A stretch of DNA of 64,000 bases from Catenulispora acidiphila DSM 44928 (GCF_000024025.1 NC_013131.1:10024229-10088228); one strand, 5' to 3'. Positions 26,275-35,656 are shown, counted from the first letter of the stretch. The notes: generated by a model not told the origin, from the sequence alone. Translations and numbers: made by a program.

Positions 26275-28571
26275 TGGGCGGCCCGCGGAACTCCAACGAC
26301 TGGACCGTGTTCGGCCTGTCCGGCGACCCCGTGCCCGGCGACACCTCGTCGATCCAGAACGTCGGCCAGATGCTCACCGCCCGCGAGACCGCCGCGTACG
26401 AGGTCAGCGTCGGCATCAACGGCCTGGCCACCGACCAGGAGGTGAACGCCTGGCTCGGCGCCAGCGGCGACGCCTTCCGCAAGACCCTGGAACCGGTGCC
26501 CGGCCTGCTGCGGCAGATGGTCGACGCCTACAACCAGGCGGCGGCCGCGGTCACGAAGTACGCCTCCGATCTGGCCACCGCGCAGCACTTCGCCGACTCC
26601 GCCTACCAGCGGCGCAGGAGCACGATCAAAGACTGGCAGAGCAAGAACCCGGGCAAGCCGCTGCCGGCCGGCGGATTCCCGCCGCTGGATGTCGACCTCC
26701 AGCAGTGGGACAGCGAGGACTACACCATCAACCAGGGCGCGATCCCGGCGCGTGCCCAGGCCGCCGCGGCGTGTGTGAAGGCACTGCAGGACGCCGAGAG
26801 CACGCTGCGCCGGGTGCAGTCGGCGCTGGGCGACCCGAAGTTCGCGAACTTCAACAACACCTATGTGGCCAACGGCGGCGACCTGTCGCAGTTCACGCGG
26901 CCGAACGCGCCGGTCCAGGTCTTCGGCGACGTCCTGGAGAACGCCGAGGCCGCCGATCTGACCCGGATCCTCAACGGCGGCAAGACCGACGCCAGCCCGG
27001 ACGTGGTGCGCGCCGAACTCAGTGATCTGACGTCGGAGTACCAGAGCGACAGCGCGTTCTGGGCCAAGCTCGGGCCCTCGCTGGGCAACGTCGTGGACTG
27101 GATCCACACCAACAAGGGCCCGGAGAGCACCGACGCCTCCGACCAGATCCTCATCAATACCCTGGGACAGCGGACGGCGACGGCCGCCTCGAACGGGTCG
27201 CTCAGCTCGCTGGACGTCACGGGACTGGGCACCGCGAGCATGGTCGGGCTGGCCAAACTCCTGGGCACGACCAAGGGCTCGGACTACCAGAACGAGAGCG
27301 GGCAGGACTTCCTGGCGTTCACGACTCAGGAGTACATCGAGGGCGAGTCCGGCGTCGATGCGTGGGACCGGCAGAACTACGACGGCGCGCTGAACACGAT
27401 GCTGGGCCTCACTTCGCAGAACGACGCCGCAGCGCGGACCCTGTTCGCCGGCAGCGACGGCCAGCACCTGGTGACCGAGCTGCTGACCGGCGAGGCGCAG
27501 GTGACCCGGGAGCAGCTCGCCGGCCGCGGCGGATCGATCACGGTCACCGGGAGCGGCTACGAGGGCGTCGACCCGAAGAACGTCGCCGCGCTGTTCGACG
27601 CTGCGCGGGCGCCAGTCGACGGCAGCGGCGTGCGCGGAGACGACCCGGCCAGCATGGACCGGCTCAACGCGGCGAACAACATCATCCAGGCCGCCGCCGC
27701 CTTCGACCACTACTCGCCGTCGAGCAGCGAGCTCTCGCAGGTCAAGGGCTGGAGCCTGCCGCCGCAGGTGACCAACTCCCTGGAGGGCTACGCGAAGGCG
27801 TACTCCTTCGACCTCGCGACGTCGACCACCGACTCCAACAACGGCGCCGGCATCACCACCGTCGGCGGCGACCCCAACGGACAGCCGATGTTCCTGGTGT
27901 CGTCCCAGCAGGCGCACGACTTCCTGGACCTGTCGCTGAAGGATCCGCACGCCGCCGGCGACTACCTGGGATTCGCCAAGGCGCAGTTCCAGAACTCGGT
28001 GGAGCTGGACATGGCGTCCCACGGCACGGTCGACCACAGTTCGGCCTACGCGAACCTGGTCGCCACCTCGCAGCAGATCATCGACGAGCAGCACATGTCG
28101 GGCGCGAAGGCACAGGACGCGGCGGCGGCGCAGCGTGCGGCGATCGTCAACGCACTGCTGTACTCCGCGGGCAACGCGCCCGGGCCCGACGCGGTGGGCG
28201 TCGGCCAGGCCCTGGACGGTTTGATGACCCCGTACATCGAACAGCTGCCGGGCCTGCAGACCAACCACGCGGCCGACATGCAGGTCGCCAACCACCAAGC
28301 GGACCTGCTCATCGGCGGGAAGGCGGACATCGCGGTGGTCCAGGCCGCGGTCGACAGCGGCATGCTGACGGTTGGCGATCCCGGCCACGACCACCTGGCG
28401 CCCGGCATCCTCGACGCCAACGGCCACGTCCAGGACAACGCGACGTTCCGGTCCTGGTACTCCGAGCACCAGAAGATCGTCGTGGCACCGACCAACGATC
28501 CGCACCTGCAGAACCTGAGTCTGGAGGACTATGTCTCGCGGATGACGCGCGCTATGAACCAGCACTCGTGA
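26274..28571 (+). CDS. Large ESX-associated protein of unknown function
   Basis: The 765-residue acidic protein has no signal peptide or membrane segment. Residues 35-110 form a WXG100-like helical hairpin (VGQMLTARETAAYEVSVGIN; LGASGDAFRKTLEPVPGLL), and the rest is helical with several Gly/Asp-rich loops. It resembles large actinobacterial proteins annotated only as DUF6571 or TPR-region proteins, partnered with a small WXG100-like protein. I see no toxin motif at the C-terminus. It is coupled to the preceding gene and followed by a strong terminator. Confidence 0.6.
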   Translation: MGGPRNSNDWTVFGLSGDPVPGDTSSIQNVGQMLTARETAAYEVSVGINGLATDQEVNAWLGASGDAFRKTLEPVPGLLRQMVDAYNQAAAAVTKYASDLATAQHFADSAYQRRRSTIKDWQSKNPGKPLPAGGFPPLDVDLQQWDSEDYTINQGAIPARAQAAAACVKALQDAESTLRRVQSALGDPKFANFNNTYVANGGDLSQFTRPNAPVQVFGDVLENAEAADLTRILNGGKTDASPDVVRAELSDLTSEYQSDSAFWAKLGPSLGNVVDWIHTNKGPESTDASDQILINTLGQRTATAASNGSLSSLDVTGLGTASMVGLAKLLGTTKGSDYQNESGQDFLAFTTQEYIEGESGVDAWDRQNYDGALNTMLGLTSQNDAAARTLFAGSDGQHLVTELLTGEAQVTREQLAGRGGSITVTGSGYEGVDPKNVAALFDAARAPVDGSGVRGDDPASMDRLNAANNIIQAAAAFDHYSPSSSELSQVKGWSLPPQVTNSLEGYAKAYSFDLATSTTDSNNGAGITTVGGDPNGQPMFLVSSQQAHDFLDLSLKDPHAAGDYLGFAKAQFQNSVELDMASHGTVDHSSAYANLVATSQQIIDEQHMSGAKAQDAAAAQRAAIVNALLYSAGNAPGPDAVGVGQALDGLMTPYIEQLPGLQTNHAADMQVANHQADLLIGGKADIAVVQAAVDSGMLTVGDPGHDHLAPGILDANGHVQDNATFRSWYSEHQKIVVAPTNDPHLQNLSLEDYVSRMTRAMNQHS

Positions 28572-28592
28572 CAGAGGACTGATTGCGTCGAG

Positions 28593-28618
28593 GGGACCCG
28601 CCGGGGGTGGCGGGTCCC
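28593..28618 (+). terminator. Intrinsic terminator after the ESX-like pair
   Basis: GGGACCCGCC (28593-28602) pairs with GGCGGGTCCC (28609-28618) over 10 bp with a 6-nt loop, followed by TTTCGCTT. Confidence 0.8.
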
Positions 28619-28662
28619 TTTCGCTTGTCCGGGATCACCGGTTCGCTTGTCCGATCACCGGC

Positions 28663-30129
28663 TCACTCCAGATACACGGTCTCGATCCATTGCGGCGGAC
28701 GGCGGTCGATGAAGGTGCCCTGGCTGTCGTAGCGGGTAAGCGAGCGGGGCGAGGCGAAGATGCCGGCGACGACACGGCTGCCCGGTTCCTCCTCGGGCCA
28801 GGGGGTCTTGCCGTCAGTGAGGACGACGGTTACGTCGGGGCGGGGCGCGCGGGTCATCGCCGCGCGGATGCCCTTGCGCAGATCGGTGCCGCCGCCGCCG
28901 ACCAGGGTGAGCTCCTCGGCCTGGCAGACGTGCTGGGCGGTCTGCACGGCCGCGTCGCAGGTGTAGACGGCGACGCTGCGGCCGCTGACGCCGACGGCGC
29001 GGGCGATCGCCGCCAGCTCTGTCAGGGCGCTGCCGAGGTCGACGTCGGAGACCGAGCCGGAGGTGTCGATGACCACCGCCACCTGCGGCAGCGGCCGGCG
29101 CAGGCTCGGCAGCACCAGCCGGCCGCCCAGGCTCGCGCTGCGGCGGCTGGGGCGGCGGTAGGTGTAGTCGCCGGCGCCCGCCGCCGCGCCGAGCGAGGCG
29201 CGGAAGGCGGCGCCGAGGAGCGTGCGCCAGTCCTGCGGCACCTTGCCGTAGCGCTCGGCCCAGCGCTGCCAGCCCGCCGGGGCGGTTCCGCGGCCTGCGG
29301 CGATGGCGTCGCGGACGCTGATGCGGATGGCGGCGGCTTCATAGTCGCCGAGGGGATGCGCGCCGGCGGCGTCGTCCTCCCAGGGCGTCGGGCCGTCGTG
29401 GGCACCGGAGCCGCAGTCGGTCCAGTGCGCGGCGACCATCGAGGGGGTGACGTCGTGGACGTACTCCTCGAAGAGGTCGCGCTCCGGGACGCGCAGGCTC
29501 GCGGGGGTCAGGGCACCCTTGGGCAGGCGCGGGCCGGTGTTATTGGGGTCGTCGGGGTCGGGCAATCCTTCGAAGAGGTCGTCGTTGATCTCCAGATCCA
29601 TTGCGATATTCAGCCGGACCTGCTCGCGACGCGGGTTGCCGGGGTCGAGCGGAGCGGAGCCGGGACGGCCGACGGCTTCGTGCCGAATGCTGGCGTCGGT
29701 CAGGCGGCGGGCGCGGGTGTGGTGGTCGCGGACCAGGTGGGAGACCTCGTGAAGCCAGACGCCGGCAAGGTCGCGGACGGCGTGGGCGCTGACGAAGGCG
29801 GGGTTGACGTAGCAGCGCCAGTGGCGGTCGACGCCCATGGTCGGGACGGCGTAGGTGGGGACGATGGCGATCGCGTGGAGGGCGACGGCGAGGTAGGGGC
29901 AGGTGGCGACGGCGAGGCGCCGGGCGGCGAGGAGTTTGGGGGCGTCGAGGGCGGCGGCGGCTTGGGCGCGGTCTCTCTTCTCAATATCCTGATGTTGCCG
30001 CCCTTGAGTCACAGTATGTTGATCTTGCTTAACCTCTTCGGCCCTCAGTCCGGACACTCTGGCCGGGCGAGCGGTGAGACGGCTGGGCCCGGCCATGACC
30101 GCCGGCGTCGGGATCTTGAGTGCGGTCAT
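28663..30129 (-). CDS. Metallopeptidase-VWA protein (DUF2201 type), MoxR partner
   Basis: The 488-residue protein combines a zincin-like N-terminal domain with HEVSH (H127-H131, followed by LVRDH) and a C-terminal von Willebrand A domain with the MIDAS motif DTSGS near 355-359, GGGGTD and LTDGK. Such proteins act with MoxR-type AAA ATPases, which remodel or load metal into client complexes. Its ATG at 30129 overlaps the MoxR stop by 4 bp. It is the last gene of a three-gene operon. Substrates are unknown. Confidence 0.85.
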   Translation of the reverse strand: MTALKIPTPAVMAGPSRLTARPARVSGLRAEEVKQDQHTVTQGRQHQDIEKRDRAQAAAALDAPKLLAARRLAVATCPYLAVALHAIAIVPTYAVPTMGVDRHWRCYVNPAFVSAHAVRDLAGVWLHEVSHLVRDHHTRARRLTDASIRHEAVGRPGSAPLDPGNPRREQVRLNIAMDLEINDDLFEGLPDPDDPNNTGPRLPKGALTPASLRVPERDLFEEYVHDVTPSMVAAHWTDCGSGAHDGPTPWEDDAAGAHPLGDYEAAAIRISVRDAIAAGRGTAPAGWQRWAERYGKVPQDWRTLLGAAFRASLGAAAGAGDYTYRRPSRRSASLGGRLVLPSLRRPLPQVAVVIDTSGSVSDVDLGSALTELAAIARAVGVSGRSVAVYTCDAAVQTAQHVCQAEELTLVGGGGTDLRKGIRAAMTRAPRPDVTVVLTDGKTPWPEEEPGSRVVAGIFASPRSLTRYDSQGTFIDRRPPQWIETVYLE

Positions 30130-31658
30130 TCGCCCCACACCAGGAGTGCTTCGAGGGCGCCGAGACCGTCCAGCTGCGCGGGGAGCTCCCACGCCGGTTC
30201 GCGGAGTGCGGCGAGCTGCATCGCCGGTGCGGCGAGAAGGTCGACGGGGACGGCGGCCGCGAGGCGGGCGATGAGCGTCCAGCCGGCTTCCCAGCGCTCG
30301 CGCGTGGCGTCGCGCCCGATGGCGTCGACGACGGCAGCGAGGGTGGCGTGGACCAGATCGCCGCGCTCGGGCAGTTCGGCACCGATGGGATCGGCCAGGA
30401 CGGACTCGGGATCGGGCAGATCCTGCCGCTCGAGGAAGGCGAGGAACTCCAGACCCGCGCCGTCGCCGACGGCTCCGCGGATGGCGATGGCGACGGCTTC
30501 GGGATCGGCGTCGGCCGCGTAGCCAAAAGCGAGCAGGCGCATCGCCATCTCCCAGGTGCGCGGCGACGGCCAGGCACCAGCGCGGGCTGCGGCGGTCGCG
30601 GGCATGCGGTGGGTGTAGTCGGGACGCACGGTGAGGAAGGCGCAGACCGCACTACGGGCCCTGGCAACGGAGCGTTCTAACTTGGCCGGATCCAACTGCG
30701 GCAACGCCACCTCCGGCCACACCCCGCCGAGCCCGCGCACGACAACGTCGGGATCGTGCAGCCACGCAAGGTGCACGAACCGGTTGGCCAACGGCGGCGC
30801 CAACTGCCAGCCGTCAGCAGCACTCCCAGCGGGATTCGCAGCAGCAACGATGCGCACCGAAGCGGGCAGCTCAAGGCTCCCCACATGCCGCTCCAACACA
30901 ACGCGCAGCAAAGCAGCCTGCACAGCCGGCGGCGCCGACGAGATCTCATCGAGAAACAGCAACCCACTCCCAGCCCGATGCAACCGCACCGCCCAATCCG
31001 GCGGCGCCATCGCCACCCCCTCCCCAGCCGGATCAGCACCGATAATCGGCAACCCAGCGAAGTCAGAGGGATCATGCACACTCGCAATAACGGTCTCCAA
31101 CGGCAACCCCAGCCCCCGAGCAAGCTGCACCAAAGTCGACGACTTCCCAATCCCCGGCTGCCCCCACAACAGCACCGGCAAGTTAGCCGCAACACCAAGC
31201 GCCAGCGCTTGGACATGCGGATCGGCCCGCGATTCGGTGCCGCTGGCCCGAGTGAGCGCGATGAGGTGGTCGGCTGCCTGGAGCTGGGTGAGCTGCTCGG
31301 CGATGGGATCGGACGGCTCGGGCACGTTTGCGCTGACCAGCTCAGAAGAGTTCGCTGCGGCAGGCAACATGGCAGCTGGCTCAGGCAAGCTAGTTGCTGC
31401 GACCGACTCGGGCAAGTTCGCTGCGGTACTCGGTGCGGCAGGAGGCTTGGTTGTTGACTCAGGCGGGCTTGCGGCGGCGACCGGCTCAGGCGAGTTGGCT
31501 GCGGTTGTCGGTGCGGCAGGCAGCGCGATGGCTGGCTCGGGTGAGTTTGCTGCAGCTGGCTCGGGTCGGCTTGTTCCGGCAGCAGCTGCGGGACTTGTTT
31601 TGGCGCGGTCGTCTGCCGTGGTCGTTGTCGGGAGCTGGATCTCGGTTGTCAGTGTCAT
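30126..31658 (-). CDS. MoxR-type AAA+ ATPase with repetitive N-terminal linker
   Basis: The 510-residue protein has a disordered N-terminus of about 120 residues made of degenerate PEP/PES repeats, then a MoxR AAA+ core. The core has Walker A GQPGIGKS (166-173), Walker B LLFLDEIS (233-240) and sensor 1 in VAAANPAGS. MoxR ATPases act as chaperones with VWA partners, here the downstream metallopeptidase-VWA protein. The ATG at 31658 lies 2 nt beyond the stop of the preceding gene, with AGGTGA as ribosome binding site. The long linker is unusual for the family. Confidence 0.87.
   Translation of the reverse strand: MTLTTEIQLPTTTTADDRAKTSPAAAAGTSRPEPAAANSPEPAIALPAAPTTAANSPEPVAAASPPESTTKPPAAPSTAANLPESVAATSLPEPAAMLPAAANSSELVSANVPEPSDPIAEQLTQLQAADHLIALTRASGTESRADPHVQALALGVAANLPVLLWGQPGIGKSSTLVQLARGLGLPLETVIASVHDPSDFAGLPIIGADPAGEGVAMAPPDWAVRLHRAGSGLLFLDEISSAPPAVQAALLRVVLERHVGSLELPASVRIVAAANPAGSAADGWQLAPPLANRFVHLAWLHDPDVVVRGLGGVWPEVALPQLDPAKLERSVARARSAVCAFLTVRPDYTHRMPATAAARAGAWPSPRTWEMAMRLLAFGYAADADPEAVAIAIRGAVGDGAGLEFLAFLERQDLPDPESVLADPIGAELPERGDLVHATLAAVVDAIGRDATRERWEAGWTLIARLAAAVPVDLLAAPAMQLAALREPAWELPAQLDGLGALEALLVWGE
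31311..31568 (-). repeat. Coding repeats of PEP/PES motifs in the MoxR linker
   Basis: Residues 31-116 of the MoxR protein contain about eight spaced copies of a [SLP]-P-E-[PS] or related unit separated by Ala/Thr/Pro-rich spacers of roughly 10-12 residues (NSPEPAIALPAAPTTAA, NSPEPVAAASPPESTTK, NLPESVAATSLPEPAAM). At DNA level the repeat is degenerate but clearly iterated. Confidence 0.55.
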
Positions 31659-31660
31659 GG

Positions 31661-33313
31661 TCACCTGGGGGTTCGGGCCGGGTCCCCCTTTCGGGTGCGC
31701 CGGCGGGTGGTGGGGGCGGGGGTGCGGGTGGCGGCGGCGAGGGTCATGCGGTGGCGGAGGGTGTTCTCGGTGTGGGTGGCCAGGGCTTGGGCGACTGTGC
31801 CGCCGGTGGGGAGGGGGATGTGGGTCAGGGTTGCGCGGGCGCCGGCGTGGGTGTGGAGGAGGTTGTGGACGTCGGTGGTGCGGCCGTGGGCTAGGAGGGA
31901 TGCGGCGAGGTCGATTACGTGGCGGCCTGAGGACAGGTAGTTCAGTGCCTGTTGGCAGGGGTTCGTTGGGCCGCCTAGGCGTGAGAGCAGGGCTTCGCGG
32001 CCGGGGTGGGCCGAGTGGTCGGGGATGTGCCAGGTGTTGTCGTGGAATGCGATGCGGTGGCGGGTGGGTCCGCAGTCGATCCATAGGGCCGGGGCGTCGT
32101 CGGCGGTGCCGTGGCAGGGTCCTGCGATGAAGGGGACTTCGCGGTAGAGCCATTCGTCGGGCTCGGGGGTAGATCGCTGCGGAGAGGCCAGAAGCGCCGC
32201 CGCGATCAGTGGATGCAGCTCGTGATCGCCTAGGTAGCCGAAGCGCAGGAGGTCGGCATCGACGACCCGCGACCACACCGCGTTCGGCACGATCGGCAAG
32301 CCAAGCGCCTCACGATCCGCCGCTACCCGCACAGCGACCGCATCCGAGCGCAGCCCAGACAGCACCAGCGTGCCGACGCCCGATCGCACCACGGCCTCGT
32401 CGACACCGGGCAGCGCGTCGCGCACACGACCGGCGAGACCGGCGATGCGGATGGGCAAGGCAGCCAGCCAGCGCGCACGGCTACGCATTTCCGGAAGACG
32501 TAGCGAGAACCCGCCAGCCTGCCAAGCCTCCGCGCACCGCCCGGCATCCTGCAGCCACGCGATCTCGCGCTCGGCAGGCGTGGCATCGCACAGCCCAGCC
32601 AGCTCCCCCGCGGCGTCGGCACTCCAGAACATGCGATGCCGCAGCAAGCTCAGCCGCTCCGGGTACTTCAACCGCACAGCCTCGACAACGGAACGCGTCG
32701 CCCCGTCGTCCCGACCGCCGAGCAGCACCAGCACGACCCGCTGCCCCGCATCGAGCGCGAACTGCGGCGTCGCAGCCGCCAGCGTCAAGCGCCGCGTCCC
32801 ATCGCTGAACTCCGCCAACGGCACCAGCAGCCCGGCGAGCAGATCGCCCACGCCATGCCCACGCCGCGGCAGATGCCACCGCAACAGATCCGGCGACAAC
32901 TCGCGCAAAGCATCCAGCACCTGGTCAGCGATCGCGGAACCGTAGTACCGCCGGACCGAATCAGGCCTCAGACACACATCGACATCGGCAGCAGCACAAG
33001 CGCCCCGCCAATCGCCGACCGCACGCCGCTCCGCGACCGCCGCGATCATCGTCGGCGGAACGCCGTACCGCCGCGCGGCGACAGCCGCCCGCGCACGCGT
33101 CTCGGAAAGCGTCGCCGACGCCGTCAACCGGCCGCGAGCCTCGGAAGGAACCGCGTCGGAAGGAACCACATCGGACGAAATCGCTTCGGAAGGAACCGCA
33201 TCGTAAAGAACCACACCGGGCGCAGCATCCGCACCGGAATCGAAAGGGCCGCCAAGCGCTTCAGCGCGCGAGCCCACATGATCAGCCGTCCGCACCGGCT
33301 CCGTTCCCATCAT
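31661..33313 (-). CDS. Unrecognised protein, first gene of the MoxR-VWA operon
   Basis: The 550-residue cytoplasmic protein has an acidic N-terminus with five pentapeptide repeats of the type [AV]-V-P-S-[DE] (about residues 33-59). A long helical region rich in Arg and Leu follows, then a C-terminal part with WIDCGPTRHRIAFHDNTWHI and a basic tail. I recognise no domain. Its tight linkage to MoxR and metallopeptidase-VWA genes suggests it is the client, adaptor or effector of that pair. Two adjacent ATGs (33313, 33310) are possible starts, and neither has a strong ribosome binding site. Confidence 0.6.
   Translation of the reverse strand: MMGTEPVRTADHVGSRAEALGGPFDSGADAAPGVVLYDAVPSEAISSDVVPSDAVPSEARGRLTASATLSETRARAAVAARRYGVPPTMIAAVAERRAVGDWRGACAAADVDVCLRPDSVRRYYGSAIADQVLDALRELSPDLLRWHLPRRGHGVGDLLAGLLVPLAEFSDGTRRLTLAAATPQFALDAGQRVVLVLLGGRDDGATRSVVEAVRLKYPERLSLLRHRMFWSADAAGELAGLCDATPAEREIAWLQDAGRCAEAWQAGGFSLRLPEMRSRARWLAALPIRIAGLAGRVRDALPGVDEAVVRSGVGTLVLSGLRSDAVAVRVAADREALGLPIVPNAVWSRVVDADLLRFGYLGDHELHPLIAAALLASPQRSTPEPDEWLYREVPFIAGPCHGTADDAPALWIDCGPTRHRIAFHDNTWHIPDHSAHPGREALLSRLGGPTNPCQQALNYLSSGRHVIDLAASLLAHGRTTDVHNLLHTHAGARATLTHIPLPTGGTVAQALATHTENTLRHRMTLAAATRTPAPTTRRRTRKGDPARTPR
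33141..33215 (-). repeat. Five tandem 15-bp coding repeats
   Basis: The stretch is five in-register 15-bp units of the form TCGGAAGGAACCGCA (plus strand). Because 15 is a multiple of three, copy-number change keeps the reading frame, and each unit adds one pentapeptide to the N-terminus of the unknown protein. Confidence 0.8.
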
Positions 33314-33461
33314 GGGGCAACGGGGGTGTCGGCGGCCTCCAATCTCTTCATCAGCATTCTTCGTGGGTGGTCATCGGGGACGATGGACACTCGGAATCAT
33401 GCACTGCCTCCCCGCAACTGCGCAACCGGTCAGCCGATAGGCCGGTCGCGCCGGAAAACAA

Positions 33462-33497
33462 ACCAGCCGCCCCACCCCGAAGGGCGAGGCGGCCGGT
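33462..33497 (-). terminator. Terminator of the sedolisin gene
   Basis: Arms 33462-33477 and 33482-33497 pair over 16 positions with three mismatches around a CGAA/TTCG tetraloop. On the minus strand they are followed by TTTGTTTTCC. Confidence 0.7.
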
Positions 33498-33538
33498 CCG
33501 CTGTGTCAGTGCGCGGACTCTGTCACCGGGTCAGGCGG

Positions 33539-35563
33539 TCAGCGTCCGAAGCCGAACGACCGCAGGAACAAGGCGTTCGGCGAGCCGACGCCGGTGGCCT
33601 CGTCGTAGCCGCGGGCGGCGGGCAGGCCCTCGTCCAGGCCGTACTGGATCAGGCGGTACTTGCCGGCCGCGGGGCTGCTGGCCGGGTACTGGAAGACCAC
33701 GGAGTGCGTCGGCGAGCCCGCGATCTGCTTCGGGTTCTGGACCACGTCGGTGGTCAGGAACGAGCGGGCGTAGATCGCCGGGTTCGCGAACCCGACCGGG
33801 ATGCCCCACTGCGCCTGCTGCGCGTCGGCCAGGATGCCCGCCCACGACGGCGCGGAGACCGAGGTGCCGCCGTAGCCGCCCTCGCTGTAGACGCCGGTGC
33901 TCGGGTCGGTCTGGCCGACCAGGGTGCTGCTGAAGTACAGGTCGCCGTTCAGCGCGATGTCCGGCGTGGTGCGCATGGGGTGCGCGGCCTTGGTGCCGTT
34001 CATCAGCGTGGTGGACAGCTTGTTCGGGACCGTCCAGCTCTGGTACCAGGGCTGGGCCTCGGTCTCGCTGACGCCGCCGCCGCCGCCGAAGGTCTCGCCG
34101 GCCGGGGTCCAGGAGGCCGAACCCGGGGCGGTCTGGCCGCTGCGGGTGTCGCCCATCGGAGCCTCGAAGGCGTAGTTGCCCTGCTTGTTCAGCGCCAGGG
34201 CGGTACCGCCGACCGAGGTCACCCACGGGGAGCTGGTCGGCCACTCGACCTGCGCGCGCGAGGAGCTCGGGTCGCAGTTCAGGCCCTTGGAGATGGAGTA
34301 GGCGTCATCGTTCATGCAGTCGCCCGAGGAGAAGTCGAAGGCGATGCCCTCGGCCGCGCCCTCCATGAAGATCTGGTTGTACGCCGCCTGCTGCGCCGGG
34401 TCGATGTCGCCGTTGGTCGAGTACTGGATCTCGCCCCAGCTGTTCGAGACCACGTCGGCCAGGTGCTTGTCGACGATGTTCGCCTCGGCCGAGAGCAGGT
34501 CGGAGTCGAAGCAGGAGTTCGCCGCCACCGTGAGGATCTTGGCGTCCGGCGCCAGGCCGTGGGCCATGTCGACGTCCAGCGACTCCTCTCCGTAGTCGCC
34601 GAACCCGCACAGGTCCTGGTTCGTGTACTGCGACGGGTCGTTCACCTCGGAGTACTGCCCGGGCTTGAACGGCTTGTCGCCGTGGTTGACCGCGTACTTG
34701 TTGGCGTCGGCCTCCATGGTCGGCGAGCCGTACCAGTTCACGATCGCGATCGTGGCGCCCTTGCCGGTCAGGCCGGTGCTGCTGACGCCGTAGGCCTGGC
34801 GCAGCTCGGAGGGGATCACCGAGCACTGCGCCAGCGTGGCCGGCGTGGTGTACCCGGCGGGCACGGCGGGAGCCGAGGACGGCGCCGGCTTCTGCCCGTA
34901 GTAGTCCGAGCAGGACGGGTCGTTGTTGGAGATCCCGCCCTTCTTCGAGGTCTGGGGGTCCTTCTGGTGGTTGGTGGTCGCGTGGATCGTGCTCTGCGAC
35001 AGACCGGAGACGCCCGAGATCACGCCGGCCAGCGCCGAGGGGATCTTCGCGTCGGACTGCGGCGCGCGCAGCGTGCCGTCAGCCGTGCGGTAGTTGTGCA
35101 GCTGCGTGCCGAACGCCTTCTGCGCGGCGGCCACGGTGCCGGTGACGTCGATCCAGTGGCTGTTGGTGCCCGAGACCTTCAGGCCCGACTGCTTCAGCCA
35201 CGCGGTGACCTCGTCGATCTGCTTCTGCGAGGCGCCGAACTGGCTCTGCACCTGAGCGGCGCTCAGGTAGTGCTTGTAGCTCGCGCTGTTCGGGTCGCTC
35301 ACGGCGCGGGCGAAGGCCTGCAGCCCGGCCGCGTTCTGGCCCGAGAGGTAGACCCGCACGCTCAGCGGCGCTGCGGTGCCGGTCTGGCCGAGGTCGGCCG
35401 AAGCGGTCGCGTAGGCCGGGGTGCTGCCTGCGAGCGTCGACGAGCCGGAGTCGGCGTTCGACGGTGCGGCGAGCGCCACACCGGCGGTCACGAACGCCGC
35501 GACGGCCGTCATGGTCGTGGCCGTGGCTATTCGTCGGCGGTGCCGTGGTACGGCATTGGTCAT
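33539..35563 (-). CDS. Secreted sedolisin (S53) serine-carboxyl protease
   Basis: The 674-residue preproenzyme has a signal peptide (about 1-33), a propeptide (about 45-190) and an S53 catalytic domain. The acidic pair is predicted at E326/D330 in DYGEESLDVDMA, the oxyanion Asp at D415 in FSSGD, and the nucleophile S568 in GGTSVSAP, with a C-terminal calcium-loop-like YDEATGVGSPN. Sedolisins are active at acidic pH outside the cell. The ATG at 35563 follows GGGAAGGGAA. It has its own promoter and terminator, so it is monocistronic. Confidence 0.93.
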   Translation of the reverse strand: MTNAVPRHRRRIATATTMTAVAAFVTAGVALAAPSNADSGSSTLAGSTPAYATASADLGQTGTAAPLSVRVYLSGQNAAGLQAFARAVSDPNSASYKHYLSAAQVQSQFGASQKQIDEVTAWLKQSGLKVSGTNSHWIDVTGTVAAAQKAFGTQLHNYRTADGTLRAPQSDAKIPSALAGVISGVSGLSQSTIHATTNHQKDPQTSKKGGISNNDPSCSDYYGQKPAPSSAPAVPAGYTTPATLAQCSVIPSELRQAYGVSSTGLTGKGATIAIVNWYGSPTMEADANKYAVNHGDKPFKPGQYSEVNDPSQYTNQDLCGFGDYGEESLDVDMAHGLAPDAKILTVAANSCFDSDLLSAEANIVDKHLADVVSNSWGEIQYSTNGDIDPAQQAAYNQIFMEGAAEGIAFDFSSGDCMNDDAYSISKGLNCDPSSSRAQVEWPTSSPWVTSVGGTALALNKQGNYAFEAPMGDTRSGQTAPGSASWTPAGETFGGGGGVSETEAQPWYQSWTVPNKLSTTLMNGTKAAHPMRTTPDIALNGDLYFSSTLVGQTDPSTGVYSEGGYGGTSVSAPSWAGILADAQQAQWGIPVGFANPAIYARSFLTTDVVQNPKQIAGSPTHSVVFQYPASSPAAGKYRLIQYGLDEGLPAARGYDEATGVGSPNALFLRSFGFGR

Positions 35564-35656
35564 GGTGCGTGTTCCCTTCCCGAAAAGAGGGATGAATGTT
35601 CCCAATGCCCGATTGACGCATTGTGGGCAGTGGGATACGAGCCCGCGTCGGTCATT

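Noticed and set aside
26157-28565. An 802-codon minus-strand frame opposite the large ESX-associated gene.
   Set aside because: The plus-strand frame is coupled to an upstream gene and has balanced protein composition; the minus frame is Val/Arg/Gly shadow.
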